64,000 nt of DNA from Slackia sp. (GTDB lineage: Bacteria; Actinomycetota; Coriobacteriia; Anaerosomatales; Anaerosomataceae), in NCBI GenBank assembly GCA_020725885.1, contig DYEA01000008.1, positions 1-64,000 on the forward strand, given 5' to 3'. Below are positions 34,950-44,004 of the stretch, piece after piece. The notes under the pieces were generated by a model that worked only from the letters and a program-made list of their open reading frames with translations, was not told the origin of the DNA and did not search any database. Positions within the stretch are counted from its first letter, which is position 1. Every line of letters starts with the position of its first letter. A program made the translations under genes and the position numbers.

Positions 34950-35975
34950 CTAACGCGCCACGAGCAGCTCGGCTATCTGCACCGCGTTCAGCGCCGCCCC
35001 CTTGCGCAGCTGGTCGGCCACGACCCACATCTGGAGACCGTGCGGCACGCTCTCGTCGCGCCGGATGCGGCCGACGTACACGTCGTCCGTCCCCTCGAGC
35101 GCCGCGGGCATCGGATACTCGTTGCCCTGCGGATCATCGAGCACCGTCACGCCCGGCGCCTGCTTGAGCGCTGCGCGGGCGTCGGCCGGATCGACCGGTG
35201 ATTCGAACTCGACCGCCACCGCCTCCGAGTGGCACCTAAGCACCGGAACCCGGACGCAGGTCGCGGCGACGGCGAGATCGGGCCTTCCCATGATCTTGCG
35301 CGTCTCCACGACCATCTTCCACTCTTCCTTCGTCGAGCCGTCCTCCAAGAACACGTCGATGTGCGGGATGCAGTTGAATGCGATCCTGTGCGCGAAGCGC
35401 TGCGGGACGATCGGGCGGCCTTCGAGGAAGTCCTTCGTCTGGTCGTAGAGCTCCTGCATCGCCGCCTGCCCCGCGCCGCTCGCCGCCTGGTAGGTGGCGA
35501 CGACGACCCGCTTGATGCGGGCGAGCCGCTCGAGCGGAGCAAGCGCGACCACCATCTGTATCGTGGAGCAGTTCGGGTTGGCGATGACGCCGCTGTGCGT
35601 GAACGCGGCCTCTGCGTTCACCTCCGGGACCACGAGCGGCACGTCCGGCTCCACCCGGAAGGCGGACGAGTTGTCGATCATGACCGCGCCGGAAGCCGTG
35701 ACCGCGTCGCGGAACTGCTTGCTCACCGACGCGCCCGCCGAGAACAGCGCGATGTCCACGCCCTCGAGCGATGACTCCGTCAGCTCTGCGACCTCGACCT
35801 CCTCGCCGCGGAACCGCAGACGCGTGCCCGCCGACCGGGCCGAGGCGAGCGCCCGGACCTCCTTGGCGGGGAAGCCCCGCTGCTCGAGCACGGCGAGCAT
35901 CTCTGCGCCCACCGCTCCGGTAGCGCCCGCGACGGCGACGACGGGCTGGGCCGGCATCGGCTTGCTCCAGGCCAT
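34950..35975 (-). CDS. asd: Aspartate-semialdehyde dehydrogenase
   Basis: This 341-aa enzyme reduces aspartyl phosphate to aspartate semialdehyde with NADPH, feeding lysine, threonine, methionine and diaminopimelate synthesis. It shows the N-terminal nucleotide motif VAVAGATGAVGAEML, the catalytic Cys in ANPNCSTIQMV near residue 134, IPHIDVF and the substrate-binding VRVPVLRCHSEAV. Its ATG lies directly after the lysC stop, giving a lysC-asd pair for consecutive pathway steps. No lysine riboswitch was recognised upstream of lysC. Confidence 0.96.
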   Translation of the reverse strand: MAWSKPMPAQPVVAVAGATGAVGAEMLAVLEQRGFPAKEVRALASARSAGTRLRFRGEEVEVAELTESSLEGVDIALFSAGASVSKQFRDAVTASGAVMIDNSSAFRVEPDVPLVVPEVNAEAAFTHSGVIANPNCSTIQMVVALAPLERLARIKRVVVATYQAASGAGQAAMQELYDQTKDFLEGRPIVPQRFAHRIAFNCIPHIDVFLEDGSTKEEWKMVVETRKIMGRPDLAVAATCVRVPVLRCHSEAVAVEFESPVDPADARAALKQAPGVTVLDDPQGNEYPMPAALEGTDDVYVGRIRRDESVPHGLQMWVVADQLRKGAALNAVQIAELLVAR

Positions 35976-37235
35976 CTACGAACCCTCCCCGCAACCCGGC
36001 GACACTTCGGCGGTGATCATGTCCGCGTCGAGCCCGAAGCCGCTGTGCAGTGCGCGCACGGCCTGCTCGACCTTGTCCGCCTCGATCACGCACGAGATGC
36101 GGATCGACGAGGTCGAGATCATGTCGATGTTCACGCCCGCGTCCGCGAGCACGCTGAACATCTTCGCCGCCACGCCCGGGTGCGTCTTCATCCCCGCGCC
36201 GACCAGCGACACCTTCGCGATCGACTCGTCGACGGCCCACGTCCGCGCGCCGAGCTCTGCAACGACCTCTTCGACCGCTCTGCGCGCCCGCGGCAGGTCC
36301 GTCTTCGGCACCGTGAAGGAGATGTCGGTCAGCCCTTGCTCGGAGACGTTCTGGATGATCATGTCGACGTTGACGTGGGCGTCTGCCATCTTGGTGAACA
36401 CAGTCGCGGCGACGCCGGGACGGTCGGGCACGTCCCGGATGGTCACCTTCGCTTCCGACGTGTCATGGGCCACGCCCGATATGATCGCCTGTTCCATGGT
36501 CTCATCGGCCTCCTTGACGATGGTGCCGGGAGCGTCGTTGAACGACGAGCGGCAGTGGATGACCACGCCGTGGTTGCGTGCGAACTCGACGCTGCGCAGC
36601 TGGAGCACCCCCGCGCCGCTCGCAGCGAGCTCCAGCATCTCCTCGTACGAGATGACGTCGATCTTGCGCGCCTCCGGCACGATGCGCGGATCCGCCGTGA
36701 AGACGCCGTCGACGTCCGTGTAGATCTCGCACACGTCCGCGCCGATGCCAGCGGCGACCGCGACCGCGGTGGTGTCAGAGCCGCCGCGCCCAAGGGTCGT
36801 GATCTGCCCATCTTCGGTCACGCCCTGGAACCCCGCGACGATGACGATGGTCCCCTTCTCGAGCGCGTGGCGCACGCGGTCCGCCTGGACCTTCTGGATC
36901 TTCGCCTTCCCGTGCACCGGGTCGGTCACGATGCCGACCTGCTGCCCCGTGAACGACACGGCGTCGTAGCCCTCCGCGTGGATCGCCATCGCCAACAGCG
37001 CGATGGAGACCTGCTCGCCCGTCGCCAAGAGCATGTCCATCTCGCGCTCTGGCGGCTCCGGGGAGATGCTGTGGGCGAGCTCCACGAGCTCGTCGGTGAC
37101 GTGACCCATCGCCGACACGACCGCCACGACGTCGTCTCCGGCCCGCTTGCGCGCGATGATGCGGCGCGCGACCGCGCGGATCCGCTCGGGTGTGCCGACG
37201 GACGTGCCGCCGTATTTCTGGACTACGAGAGCCAT
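35976..37235 (-). CDS. lysC: Aspartate kinase
   Basis: This 419-aa enzyme phosphorylates aspartate. It begins VVQKYGGTSVGTPERI (the kinase signature), has TLGRGGSDTTAVAVA and EIYTDVDGVFTADPRIVPEA, and ends with two ACT domains (about residues 265-335 and 345-410) that normally bind lysine or threonine for feedback control. The stop abuts the asd start. The gap to the HD-GYP gene upstream is 62 bp and contains a possible -10 (TACACT on the minus strand near 37280). Confidence 0.96.
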   Translation of the reverse strand: MALVVQKYGGTSVGTPERIRAVARRIIARKRAGDDVVAVVSAMGHVTDELVELAHSISPEPPEREMDMLLATGEQVSIALLAMAIHAEGYDAVSFTGQQVGIVTDPVHGKAKIQKVQADRVRHALEKGTIVIVAGFQGVTEDGQITTLGRGGSDTTAVAVAAGIGADVCEIYTDVDGVFTADPRIVPEARKIDVISYEEMLELAASGAGVLQLRSVEFARNHGVVIHCRSSFNDAPGTIVKEADETMEQAIISGVAHDTSEAKVTIRDVPDRPGVAATVFTKMADAHVNVDMIIQNVSEQGLTDISFTVPKTDLPRARRAVEEVVAELGARTWAVDESIAKVSLVGAGMKTHPGVAAKMFSVLADAGVNIDMISTSSIRISCVIEADKVEQAVRALHSGFGLDADMITAEVSPGCGEGS

Positions 37236-37297
37236 CCTAGGACCCCCGAGGCTCGAAGCGGACTACGGGTTGGCGGATAGTGTAGCAGCACCGTCGG

Positions 37298-39850
37298 CTA
37301 CTCGGCTTGCTGGCCTATCGCTTCATCGGCGATGGCCTGCGCGAGTGCGCGCATCCTCGGCGGAAGCTGCTGCAGCGCGTCGGCGACGAACTGCCCGGCG
37401 AGCCCAGGGCCGGCCGCTTGGCGCACCACCGTCAGCACGATCGCAAGCGCTCGGGACACGGCGTCGATGCTCGGCTTCCCATCGACCGAAGCGGTCAGGT
37501 GCCCCGAGCGCAACACGAACGGCATTCCGCACTCTTCGAGACGCGCGTTGGCGTCTCGCTCCACGTTGGCCGCAAGCCGCGGCCCGCCAAGCCGGCGCAG
37601 CGCCGCCATGACACCATCGCACACCGCAGAGAGCGCGGCCTCGCTCTGCTCGGGTGCTGCGCCGTCGTCGGCTGCGGGCAGGCCGGAAGGTCCCGCCTCC
37701 TCAGCCACGGACTCCAGCACCTGGATGAACGCGTCGACTAGTTCGGGATCGAACTGTGAGCCGGCGCACCGGCGAAGCTCGACGATCGCTTCCTGCGTGG
37801 AACGGCCTCGCCGGTACGGCCTGTCCGACGTCATCGCCTCGTACGAGTCGGCAACCGTGAGGATGCGCGCCAGCAGCGGGATCTCCTCTCCGCGAAGACC
37901 CGCCGGATAGCCTCGGCCGTCGTAGTGCTCGTGGTGGTGCCGCACCACGGGGAGGATGGGCCAGGGGAACGAGACCGGTTTCAGGATGTTCGCGCCGATC
38001 AGCGGATGGTGCCGCATCTGGCCCATCTCTTCGTCGGACAGCTTGCCGGGCTTGAGCAGGATGTCCTCCGGGATGCCGATCTTGCCGATGTCGTGCAGGT
38101 ACGAAGCCATCTCGAGGGCGTCCCGTTGCTCGGCCGAAAGACCGATGCGCTCGCCGATCAGCAGGGCGTATGTCGCCACGCGCTCGGAGTGGCCACGGGT
38201 GTAAGGGTCCTTCGCGTCGATGGCCGCCGCGAGCGCCCGGACAGTCGACAGATACGCGTCTTGCAACGACTGGTAAAGCTCGATGGTCCCCACGGCGATG
38301 GTCGCGTGGTTGGCGATGGTCGATAGAAGCCGCACGTCCTCGCTCGTGAACCGTGCGCCCGGATCCGAGCTGCCGACGGCAAGGGCGCCGATCACCCCAT
38401 CGGCGGAGTGCATCGGGACGCACGCAGCCGCAGCTGCTCCCGTGGTCGGCTCGACCTTCCGCCCCCCGTCCGACCCACCGGCAGGAGGATTGAACAGCAG
38501 CGGGCGGCCTTCCTTCACGACCCACTCAGCCATGGAGCCGCCCCCGGTCACCGCTTTGGGAGATGCGGGAGACATGCCCCGCCACGCTCGGACGAGCAGG
38601 TCCTGCGACTCCTTGTCCACCAAAGCGACGTAGCCGACGTCCGCATCGAAGATCCTCAGCGTCGAATCGAGCACGGCATCCAGCAGCACGTCCAGGTCGA
38701 GCGTGGAGCCGAGGACCCGGCTCATCTCGTACAGCGTCGCAAGCTCCAGGACTTTGCGCGTAAGCCCCTCGGTGCGCTCCTGGAGCGAGTCGGTCATCTT
38801 GGCGAGGTTCTCGGAGAGCACCGCGATCTCGTTCTGCCCGCGGACGGTGAACTCCACGTCGTAGTCGCCAGACGCCACTCGTTCGACCGCGTCGGACAGC
38901 TCCGCGATGGGCGTGCCGACGCGCTTCGCGAGGAACCAACCGAGGCCGAAGAGGGAGCCGACTGCGACCACGGTCCACAAGACGATCAGAAGAGTGGTCG
39001 AAGCCCGGATGTTGTCCACGATCGTGGTCGGCGCCGCGCCGAGCAGCCACAGCTCGCCTTCGAGCGGGTCGCCAGGAAGCGTGATGCTCTGTGCTCCCAC
39101 GCGGTATCTGCTCTCGCGAAGATTGACGCTCCACACGCCAAGACCGGCGAGCGTCTCCTTGTCGACCGGCGCGCTGAGCGCCTCCTTGAGCGCGGACGCG
39201 TCTTGCGCGTCTGGAGCGACTCTAGCTGCCAGCCTCCGCCCGCTCTGGTCCAGGATCGCGACGCCGGCGCCCGTGGGGAGCGGCACTCGCGCGAGCATCC
39301 GTTCGTCGACGGCCTCGCACAAACAGAGCGTGAGCGTCTGATAACCGCCTGCCCGCACCGGGCGGGCGGTGCAGACGTACGTGGCCTGCTGGATCTTCAG
39401 CAACGTGGTGAACGGCATGTCGATGCGCGCATAACGAAGCGGGGCATCGGGAAGGACGACGTCGCCCGGAAGCACTGACAGGTCGCCTACGAGAGCGACC
39501 GCGCGGCCGTCGTCGTCGACCACGAACAGGCCGTCAGCCCTGAGCGCGCTTCGCAGCTCGACCAGGCGCGCAGCCAGCCGCTGCGGGTTGCGTTGGGTGG
39601 CCGCATCGACGAGCTCGGCGTCGCTGCTCGCCAGCTGGCATGAGCGTTCCAGGTCGCTCACGTACTCCTTGAGGAAGGCAGAGGCTTCTGTGCCCACGGT
39701 CCGGGCCTGCTCGTCGACCCAGCGTTCGCTGAGGTCGCCCATGACCGTCACGCCGAGCACGACCGCCGTCACGCCCACGGCGAGGAGCGCGCCCAGCAGA
39801 GGATAGACGATCTCGTTGTGGAGTCGACGCCCTGGGGTCCGCGCGCTCAT
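37298..39850 (-). CDS. Membrane sensor with HAMP, GAF and HD-GYP domains
   Basis: This 850-aa protein probably degrades cyclic-di-GMP. It has a first membrane helix (about 18-40), a 240-residue outside sensor region, a second helix (about 285-310), HAMP, a GAF domain (about 380-530) and an HD-GYP domain (about 540-720). The HD-GYP domain keeps all key motifs: YLHDIGKIGIP near 586, HHPLIG, and HHEHYDGRGYP near 640. A further 130 residues of unknown type end the chain. It follows a PstS-like lipoprotein gene by 15 bp, so the lipoprotein may feed a ligand signal to the outside sensor. Confidence 0.92.
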   Translation of the reverse strand: MSARTPGRRLHNEIVYPLLGALLAVGVTAVVLGVTVMGDLSERWVDEQARTVGTEASAFLKEYVSDLERSCQLASSDAELVDAATQRNPQRLAARLVELRSALRADGLFVVDDDGRAVALVGDLSVLPGDVVLPDAPLRYARIDMPFTTLLKIQQATYVCTARPVRAGGYQTLTLCLCEAVDERMLARVPLPTGAGVAILDQSGRRLAARVAPDAQDASALKEALSAPVDKETLAGLGVWSVNLRESRYRVGAQSITLPGDPLEGELWLLGAAPTTIVDNIRASTTLLIVLWTVVAVGSLFGLGWFLAKRVGTPIAELSDAVERVASGDYDVEFTVRGQNEIAVLSENLAKMTDSLQERTEGLTRKVLELATLYEMSRVLGSTLDLDVLLDAVLDSTLRIFDADVGYVALVDKESQDLLVRAWRGMSPASPKAVTGGGSMAEWVVKEGRPLLFNPPAGGSDGGRKVEPTTGAAAAACVPMHSADGVIGALAVGSSDPGARFTSEDVRLLSTIANHATIAVGTIELYQSLQDAYLSTVRALAAAIDAKDPYTRGHSERVATYALLIGERIGLSAEQRDALEMASYLHDIGKIGIPEDILLKPGKLSDEEMGQMRHHPLIGANILKPVSFPWPILPVVRHHHEHYDGRGYPAGLRGEEIPLLARILTVADSYEAMTSDRPYRRGRSTQEAIVELRRCAGSQFDPELVDAFIQVLESVAEEAGPSGLPAADDGAAPEQSEAALSAVCDGVMAALRRLGGPRLAANVERDANARLEECGMPFVLRSGHLTASVDGKPSIDAVSRALAIVLTVVRQAAGPGLAGQFVADALQQLPPRMRALAQAIADEAIGQQAE

Positions 39851-39865
39851 CGATCTCCTTCAGCG

Positions 39866-40702
39866 TCAGCGCGCCGCCGCATAGCCCTCGCGCTCCATCG
39901 CATCCCGCGCCTCGGGTCCGACGACCCATTGCACGAACTTCTTCACCGCTGCGTCCGCATCGGATCTCGTGACGATCGCCAGCGGCCGGACCACCCGATA
40001 GTCACCCGACCTGAGAGTCTCGATCGAAGGCTTCACGCCATCGAGCGCGACCACGTCCACGGGCACGCGCTGGTGCACCGCAGCGCCCAGCGAGAAGTAG
40101 CCGATGGCGCCCGGAGTGGAGGAGAGCGCCGAAATCATGTCCGGCTCGTGCGACAGCACCGCCGCGCTGGACGTGACCTCGAGCGAAGATCCGAGCACGT
40201 GCTTACGGAGGACGATCTTCGCCGACTCGTCCTCGTTCCGGTCGAGCACCACGATTGGCAGATCAGCCCCGCCCAGCTCTTTCCAGTTGGAGTAGCGCCC
40301 TCGGTAGATGTCTTTGACCTGCTCGGTCGTGAGCTCCTGGATGCCGACGGAGGGATGGACCGCGATGACGAGGCCGTCCTCGCTCAGCAGCGTGTAGGTG
40401 AGCCCGAGCGCTTGCTCCTCGTCCGTCAGGTCGCGGGAAACGAGCCCGACGTCGATGGCGCCGCTCGCGACTCCTTCGATGCCTGCCGCGGAGTGGAGGC
40501 CGGGAAGGAACTCGAACTCCACCGACCGGTCGGGATACGCGCTCGCGAGCAGCCGGATCAGCGGAAGGGTCGTGCCTGAACCGGATACCTTGATGCGGCT
40601 CCGCTCCGCCGGCTCCTGGCTCGTCTGCGGGGCGCAGCCGACGCCGATGAGGCACAGGAGGATCGCTGCGTACGCGAGCATCGACTTGCTGTGGCGCGAC
40701 AT
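39866..40702 (-). CDS. PstS-like phosphate-type substrate-binding lipoprotein
   Basis: This 278-aa protein has a lipoprotein-like signal (CLIGVGC, Cys 23) and a PBP-like fold of the phosphate-binding class: KVSGSGTTLPLIRLLASAY, GAIDVGLVSRDLT, LTTEQVKDIYRGRYSNWKELGG, STPGAIGYFSLG. No phosphate-permease genes lie nearby. Instead it is 15 bp ahead of the HD-GYP sensor. Binding of phosphate or another oxyanion is a family inference. The palindrome GAATCGATTC at 40731-40740 lies just upstream of its start. Confidence 0.85.
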   Translation of the reverse strand: MSRHSKSMLAYAAILLCLIGVGCAPQTSQEPAERSRIKVSGSGTTLPLIRLLASAYPDRSVEFEFLPGLHSAAGIEGVASGAIDVGLVSRDLTDEEQALGLTYTLLSEDGLVIAVHPSVGIQELTTEQVKDIYRGRYSNWKELGGADLPIVVLDRNEDESAKIVLRKHVLGSSLEVTSSAAVLSHEPDMISALSSTPGAIGYFSLGAAVHQRVPVDVVALDGVKPSIETLRSGDYRVVRPLAIVTRSDADAAVKKFVQWVVGPEARDAMEREGYAAAR

Positions 40703-40730
40703 CGATTTCCAATCCGGAACGCATCCGACG

Positions 40731-40740
40731 GAATCGATTC
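40731..40740. promoter_or_regulatory. Palindrome upstream of the PstS-like gene
   Basis: GAATCGATTC is a perfect 10-bp palindrome about 28 bases upstream of the start at 40702. It overlaps a possible minus-strand -10 (TAGAAT). An operator for the lipoprotein/HD-GYP unit is possible, but a dyad of this length also arises by chance. Confidence 0.3.
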
Positions 40741-40748
40741 TAGCACCA

Positions 40749-40785
40749 CGAAGGCCCCGCCCGGAGGACCCGGACGAGGCCTTCG
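40749..40785 (-). terminator. Hairpin after the por operon
   Basis: CGAAGGCC (40749-40756) pairs perfectly with GGCCTTCG (40778-40785), and an inner CCGG/CCGG pair can extend the stem. It lies 36 bases after the porB stop on the same strand. A T-run is absent, so termination is likely but not textbook. Confidence 0.55.
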
Positions 40786-40820
40786 ACGTCAGCGCGTGCG
40801 TGGCAGCGCGTGAAGCAGGC

Positions 40821-41753
40821 CTACCCGCATGCGAACCGCTGCTGCAGCTGCTCCCACTTGCGGTCGACCTCTGCCTGGATCTCTGCGAGCAGATGCTCGT
40901 TGCCTGGCGCGAACACGTGCTTGAAGCGGCCCTGCGGCTTCAAGAACTCCTCGATCGGCTTGCGGTTGACGACCTTCACGGTCTGCCGCCACACGCCGTC
41001 TTCGACCTCGTACAGCGGCCAGAAGCCGGTCTGCACGGCGAGCTTGGCGATCTCCACGGTCTTGTCGAAGGGGATGCGCCAACCGCGCGGGCAGGGCGCG
41101 AACACGTTGATGAACGCCGGACCTTCCACGGCGAACGCCTTGGCGGCCTTGTCGGTGAGGTCCTTCCAATGGCTGATCGACGCCTGCGCGACGTAGGGGA
41201 TGTCGTGCGCGGCCATGATCTGCGTCAGGTCCTTGCGGCGCTGCTGCTTGCCAGCCTGTGCCGGACCCACCTGGGCGGTCGTCGCCCACGCGCCCCGGGG
41301 CGTCGCAGACGAGCGCTGGATGCCCGTGTTCATGTACGCGCCGTTGTCGTAGCACACGTATACCATGTCGTGGCCCCGCTCCATGGCGCCCGAGAGCGAC
41401 TGGAGGCCGATGTCGTAGGTGCCGCCGTCGCCGCCGAAGGCCACGAACTTCACGCGCTTGTCCGCAGGGATCTTGCCGGCGCGCTTGAGCGCCTGGAACG
41501 CCGCTTCGACGCCCGAGATGGTGGCAGCCGAGTTCTCGAAGGCGTTGTGGATGAACGGGGTGCTCCAGGACGTGTACGGGTAGATCGTGGTCGATACTTC
41601 GAGGCAGCCGGTCGCGCACCCGACGACGACGGGGTCTTCCCCGGCGCCGAGCAGGACCTGCCGTACGGCGATCGAAGCGCCGCAGCCAGCGCACAGCCTG
41701 TGCCCGCCGGCCAGACGGTCTTCGCGATGCGTCAGTTCCTTCAGTGTCGCCAT
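40821..41753 (-). CDS. porB: 2-oxoacid:ferredoxin oxidoreductase beta subunit (PorB)
   Basis: This 310-aa thiamine-diphosphate subunit has [4Fe-4S] ligands in HRLCAGCGAS (residues ~21-24) and Cys in VGCATGC, and the ThDP motif GDGGTYDIGLQSLSGAMERG with YDNGAYMNTG. It works with PorA, PorD and PorG to oxidise pyruvate to acetyl-CoA with ferredoxin as acceptor, or to fix CO2 in reverse. It is the last gene of porGDAB, 9 bp after porA. Pyruvate as substrate is inferred; VorB-type enzymes for branched keto acids look alike. Confidence 0.92.
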   Translation of the reverse strand: MATLKELTHREDRLAGGHRLCAGCGASIAVRQVLLGAGEDPVVVGCATGCLEVSTTIYPYTSWSTPFIHNAFENSAATISGVEAAFQALKRAGKIPADKRVKFVAFGGDGGTYDIGLQSLSGAMERGHDMVYVCYDNGAYMNTGIQRSSATPRGAWATTAQVGPAQAGKQQRRKDLTQIMAAHDIPYVAQASISHWKDLTDKAAKAFAVEGPAFINVFAPCPRGWRIPFDKTVEIAKLAVQTGFWPLYEVEDGVWRQTVKVVNRKPIEEFLKPQGRFKHVFAPGNEHLLAEIQAEVDRKWEQLQQRFACG

Positions 41754-41762
41754 CTGCGCCTC

Positions 41763-42950
41763 CTAACGTGCGCCGAGGTAGACGGGCGCGGGCGAAGCCG
41801 GAGCGCCGGCAGCCACGTCAGCGAGATCCGCGAACACCGACTCGACCAGGTCGAGCCGCACGTCGCTGCCTCCTAGGCCGTACACGTAGCCGACCACAGG
41901 AGGCCGGTCGCTCCGGTCGTACAGCGCCGACCGCACCTCCAGATACAGCGGCCCGCCCTCTGCGCCGAACGAATCCGCGCGGTCCATCACGGCGACGGCC
42001 TTCACGCCCGAGAGCGCGTCGGCGAGCTCCGCGTACGGGAACGGCCGGAAGCAGCGCACCTTCACGACGCCGACCTTCCTGCCTTCGGCGCGCAGCGCCC
42101 TCGCCACGTGGCGGACGTTGCCGGCCGTCGAGCCGATGACCACGACCGCGACCTCGGCGTCCTCCATGCCCCACGTCTCGAGCACCCCGAACGGCCGGCC
42201 CGAGAGCGCCGCGAACTCCTCGCCGACGCGCTTGACGACGGCCCTCGAGCGCTCGATCGCGTCGCGCTGCGCCTTCTTGAACTCCAGGTACGGGCCGCCG
42301 AGGCCGGCGAAAGCGCCGTGCGTCACGGGGTTCTCGACGTCGAGCAGCGCCCGGTCGGGCGTGCGCTCCCCGACGAACGACGCCACCGACCCGTCGTCAA
42401 GCAGGGAGATCCGATCGATGGAGTGCGTGGTGATGAAGCCGTCGAGGCAGCTCATCACGGGAAGCAGCACGTCAGGATCCTCAGCGATGCGCACCGCCAT
42501 GATGGTGTTGTCGTACGCCTCTTGCGCGGTCTCAGCGAACAGCATGATCCAGCCCGCATCGCGAGCGCCCATCACGTCGGAGTGGTCGCAGTGGATGTTG
42601 ATGGGGGCCGACAGCGCACGGTTCGCGTTGGCCATCACGATCGGCAGGCGCATGCCGCTCGCGATGTACAGCTCCTCCCACATGAGCGCAAGGCCCTGCG
42701 ACGAGGTGGCGGTCATGACGCGCGCGCCGGCCGCGGATGCCCCGATGCACGCGCTCATCGCCGAGTGCTCGGATTCGACCGTCACGTACTCGGTGTGCAC
42801 GCGGCCCTTCGCCACGAACGCCGCGAACTCCTCGACGATCGTCGTCTGCGGCGTGATGGGGTATGCGGCGACGACGTCCGGCTTGCACTGCCGCATGGCC
42901 TCGGCCACGACGGTGTTACCGGTGGCTGCAACGACCTTCTGCTCGGCCAC
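41763..42950 (-). CDS. porA: 2-oxoacid:ferredoxin oxidoreductase alpha subunit (PorA)
   Basis: This 395-aa subunit binds the keto acid and coenzyme A. It begins ATGNTVVAEAMRQCKPDVVAAYPITPQTTIVEEFA, with the conserved YPITPQT, and carries VESEHSAMSACIGASAAGARVMTATSSQGL and the later GSTAGNVRHVAR domain. The GTG at 42950 has GGAGGTGAAG upstream and lies 1 bp after the porD stop. Together with porB, porD and porG it makes the four-subunit enzyme typical of anaerobes. Confidence 0.93.
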   Translation of the reverse strand: MAEQKVVAATGNTVVAEAMRQCKPDVVAAYPITPQTTIVEEFAAFVAKGRVHTEYVTVESEHSAMSACIGASAAGARVMTATSSQGLALMWEELYIASGMRLPIVMANANRALSAPINIHCDHSDVMGARDAGWIMLFAETAQEAYDNTIMAVRIAEDPDVLLPVMSCLDGFITTHSIDRISLLDDGSVASFVGERTPDRALLDVENPVTHGAFAGLGGPYLEFKKAQRDAIERSRAVVKRVGEEFAALSGRPFGVLETWGMEDAEVAVVVIGSTAGNVRHVARALRAEGRKVGVVKVRCFRPFPYAELADALSGVKAVAVMDRADSFGAEGGPLYLEVRSALYDRSDRPPVVGYVYGLGGSDVRLDLVESVFADLADVAAGAPASPAPVYLGAR

Positions 42951-42951
42951 G

Positions 42952-43272
42952 TCACTTCACCTCCGGAAGATCGCAGCCCTCAGGGACCATCGTGATGGCG
43001 TCCACGGGGCACTCGTTCGCACAGACCCCGCAGCCTTTGCAGTGCGCGAGGTCGAAGGTCGTGACCTTCTCGTTCTCAACCCGGATCGCGGAGTCGGGGC
43101 AGACGATCCAGCACAGCAGGCACTGCGTGCACTTCTCGTCGTCGCGCTCCGGCCGTTGGCTGCGCCATCCGCCGGTGACGTAGTCGTCCGAGTTGCCCGC
43201 CGTGGGGATGACCGCTCCGAGCGGGAACTCAGCGGACTTCCACTCGTTCAGCCTCGAGATGTCCCACTTCAT
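42952..43272 (-). CDS. porD: POR ferredoxin-like delta subunit (PorD)
   Basis: This 106-aa protein carries two [4Fe-4S] clusters in CTQCLLCWIVCP (residues ~60-71) and CKGCGVCANECP (~85-96), passing electrons from PorB to ferredoxin. The N-terminal half (MKWDISRLNEWKSAEFPLGAVIPTAGNSDDY) matches PorD. Its ATG overlaps the porG stop (ATGA), and it precedes porA by 1 bp. Length is normal for the family. Confidence 0.93.
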   Translation of the reverse strand: MKWDISRLNEWKSAEFPLGAVIPTAGNSDDYVTGGWRSQRPERDDEKCTQCLLCWIVCPDSAIRVENEKVTTFDLAHCKGCGVCANECPVDAITMVPEGCDLPEVK

Positions 43273-43847
43273 CCGACGCTCACCTCCTCGTAGGCCCGCT
43301 TGACCGAGGCGATGTTCGCGTCGATCACGTCCTGGGAGAACTTCTTGCCGAACGTCTTGGTGAGGTGCCCGATGATCTCGTCGAGCGTGAACAGCCCCGT
43401 CACCTTCGCGAGCGCGCCGACCATCGGGGTGTTCGGGATGTCGCGCTTGAGCGTCTCGAGCGAGATGCCAGACGCGTCCACCGATGCGACGCGCACGTCG
43501 CGGCCCTCGAGCCCCAATTCTGCGCGCAGCGCGTCCGGCGTCTTGCAGGTGTTCACGATGATGACGCCGCCGTCGCGCAGCCCCTCGGTCACGTCGACGA
43601 TGGACAGGAGCGTCTCGTCGAGGACGACGACCACGTTCGGGTGGTCTATGTTGCAGTGGATCTCGATCGGGTCTGGCGAGATGCGCGTGAACGCCTTGAT
43701 CGGAGCGCCCATCCGCTCGGGACCGTACTCGGGCATCGCTTGCATGAACTTGTCGAGCTCGAGCGCGGTCTCGGCGACGAGCTTCGCCGCCGTCACGGCC
43801 CCTTGGCCGGCACGCGCATGCCAACGGATCTCCGTCAGCTGCTCCAT
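43269..43847 (-). CDS. porG: POR gamma subunit (PorG)
   Basis: This 192-aa subunit begins EIRWHARAGQGAVTAAKLVAETALELDKFMQAMPEYGPERMGAPI, with the conserved ARAGQG and YGPERMG motifs. It binds part of the coenzyme A. ATG 43847 has GAAGGGGAGA upstream; the open frame before it is non-coding. It is the first gene of porGDAB. The 157-bp gap to recR holds a hairpin (GGGGCG TCC GCCCC near 43931-43946) and possible minus-strand -10 sequences, none decisive. Confidence 0.92.
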   Translation of the reverse strand: MEQLTEIRWHARAGQGAVTAAKLVAETALELDKFMQAMPEYGPERMGAPIKAFTRISPDPIEIHCNIDHPNVVVVLDETLLSIVDVTEGLRDGGVIIVNTCKTPDALRAELGLEGRDVRVASVDASGISLETLKRDIPNTPMVGALAKVTGLFTLDEIIGHLTKTFGKKFSQDVIDANIASVKRAYEEVSVG

Positions 43848-44004
43848 GGTCTCCCCTTCCTCATCAGCGGCAGCACCCGGTCTTTGCGACGTCGCTCCGG
43901 GGGAAGGCGACCGGGTCGTTACAGGATACGGGGGCGTCCGCCCCGAGCGGGCCGTTCCCGCAGGCAAACGGGCTCTTTCGTCGGTGAACGGTAGGCAATT
44001 CCTG

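Noticed and set aside
36001-37330. Lysine riboswitch in front of lysC-asd
   Set aside because: The gap to the upstream gene is only 62 bp, far too short for the lysine riboswitch.
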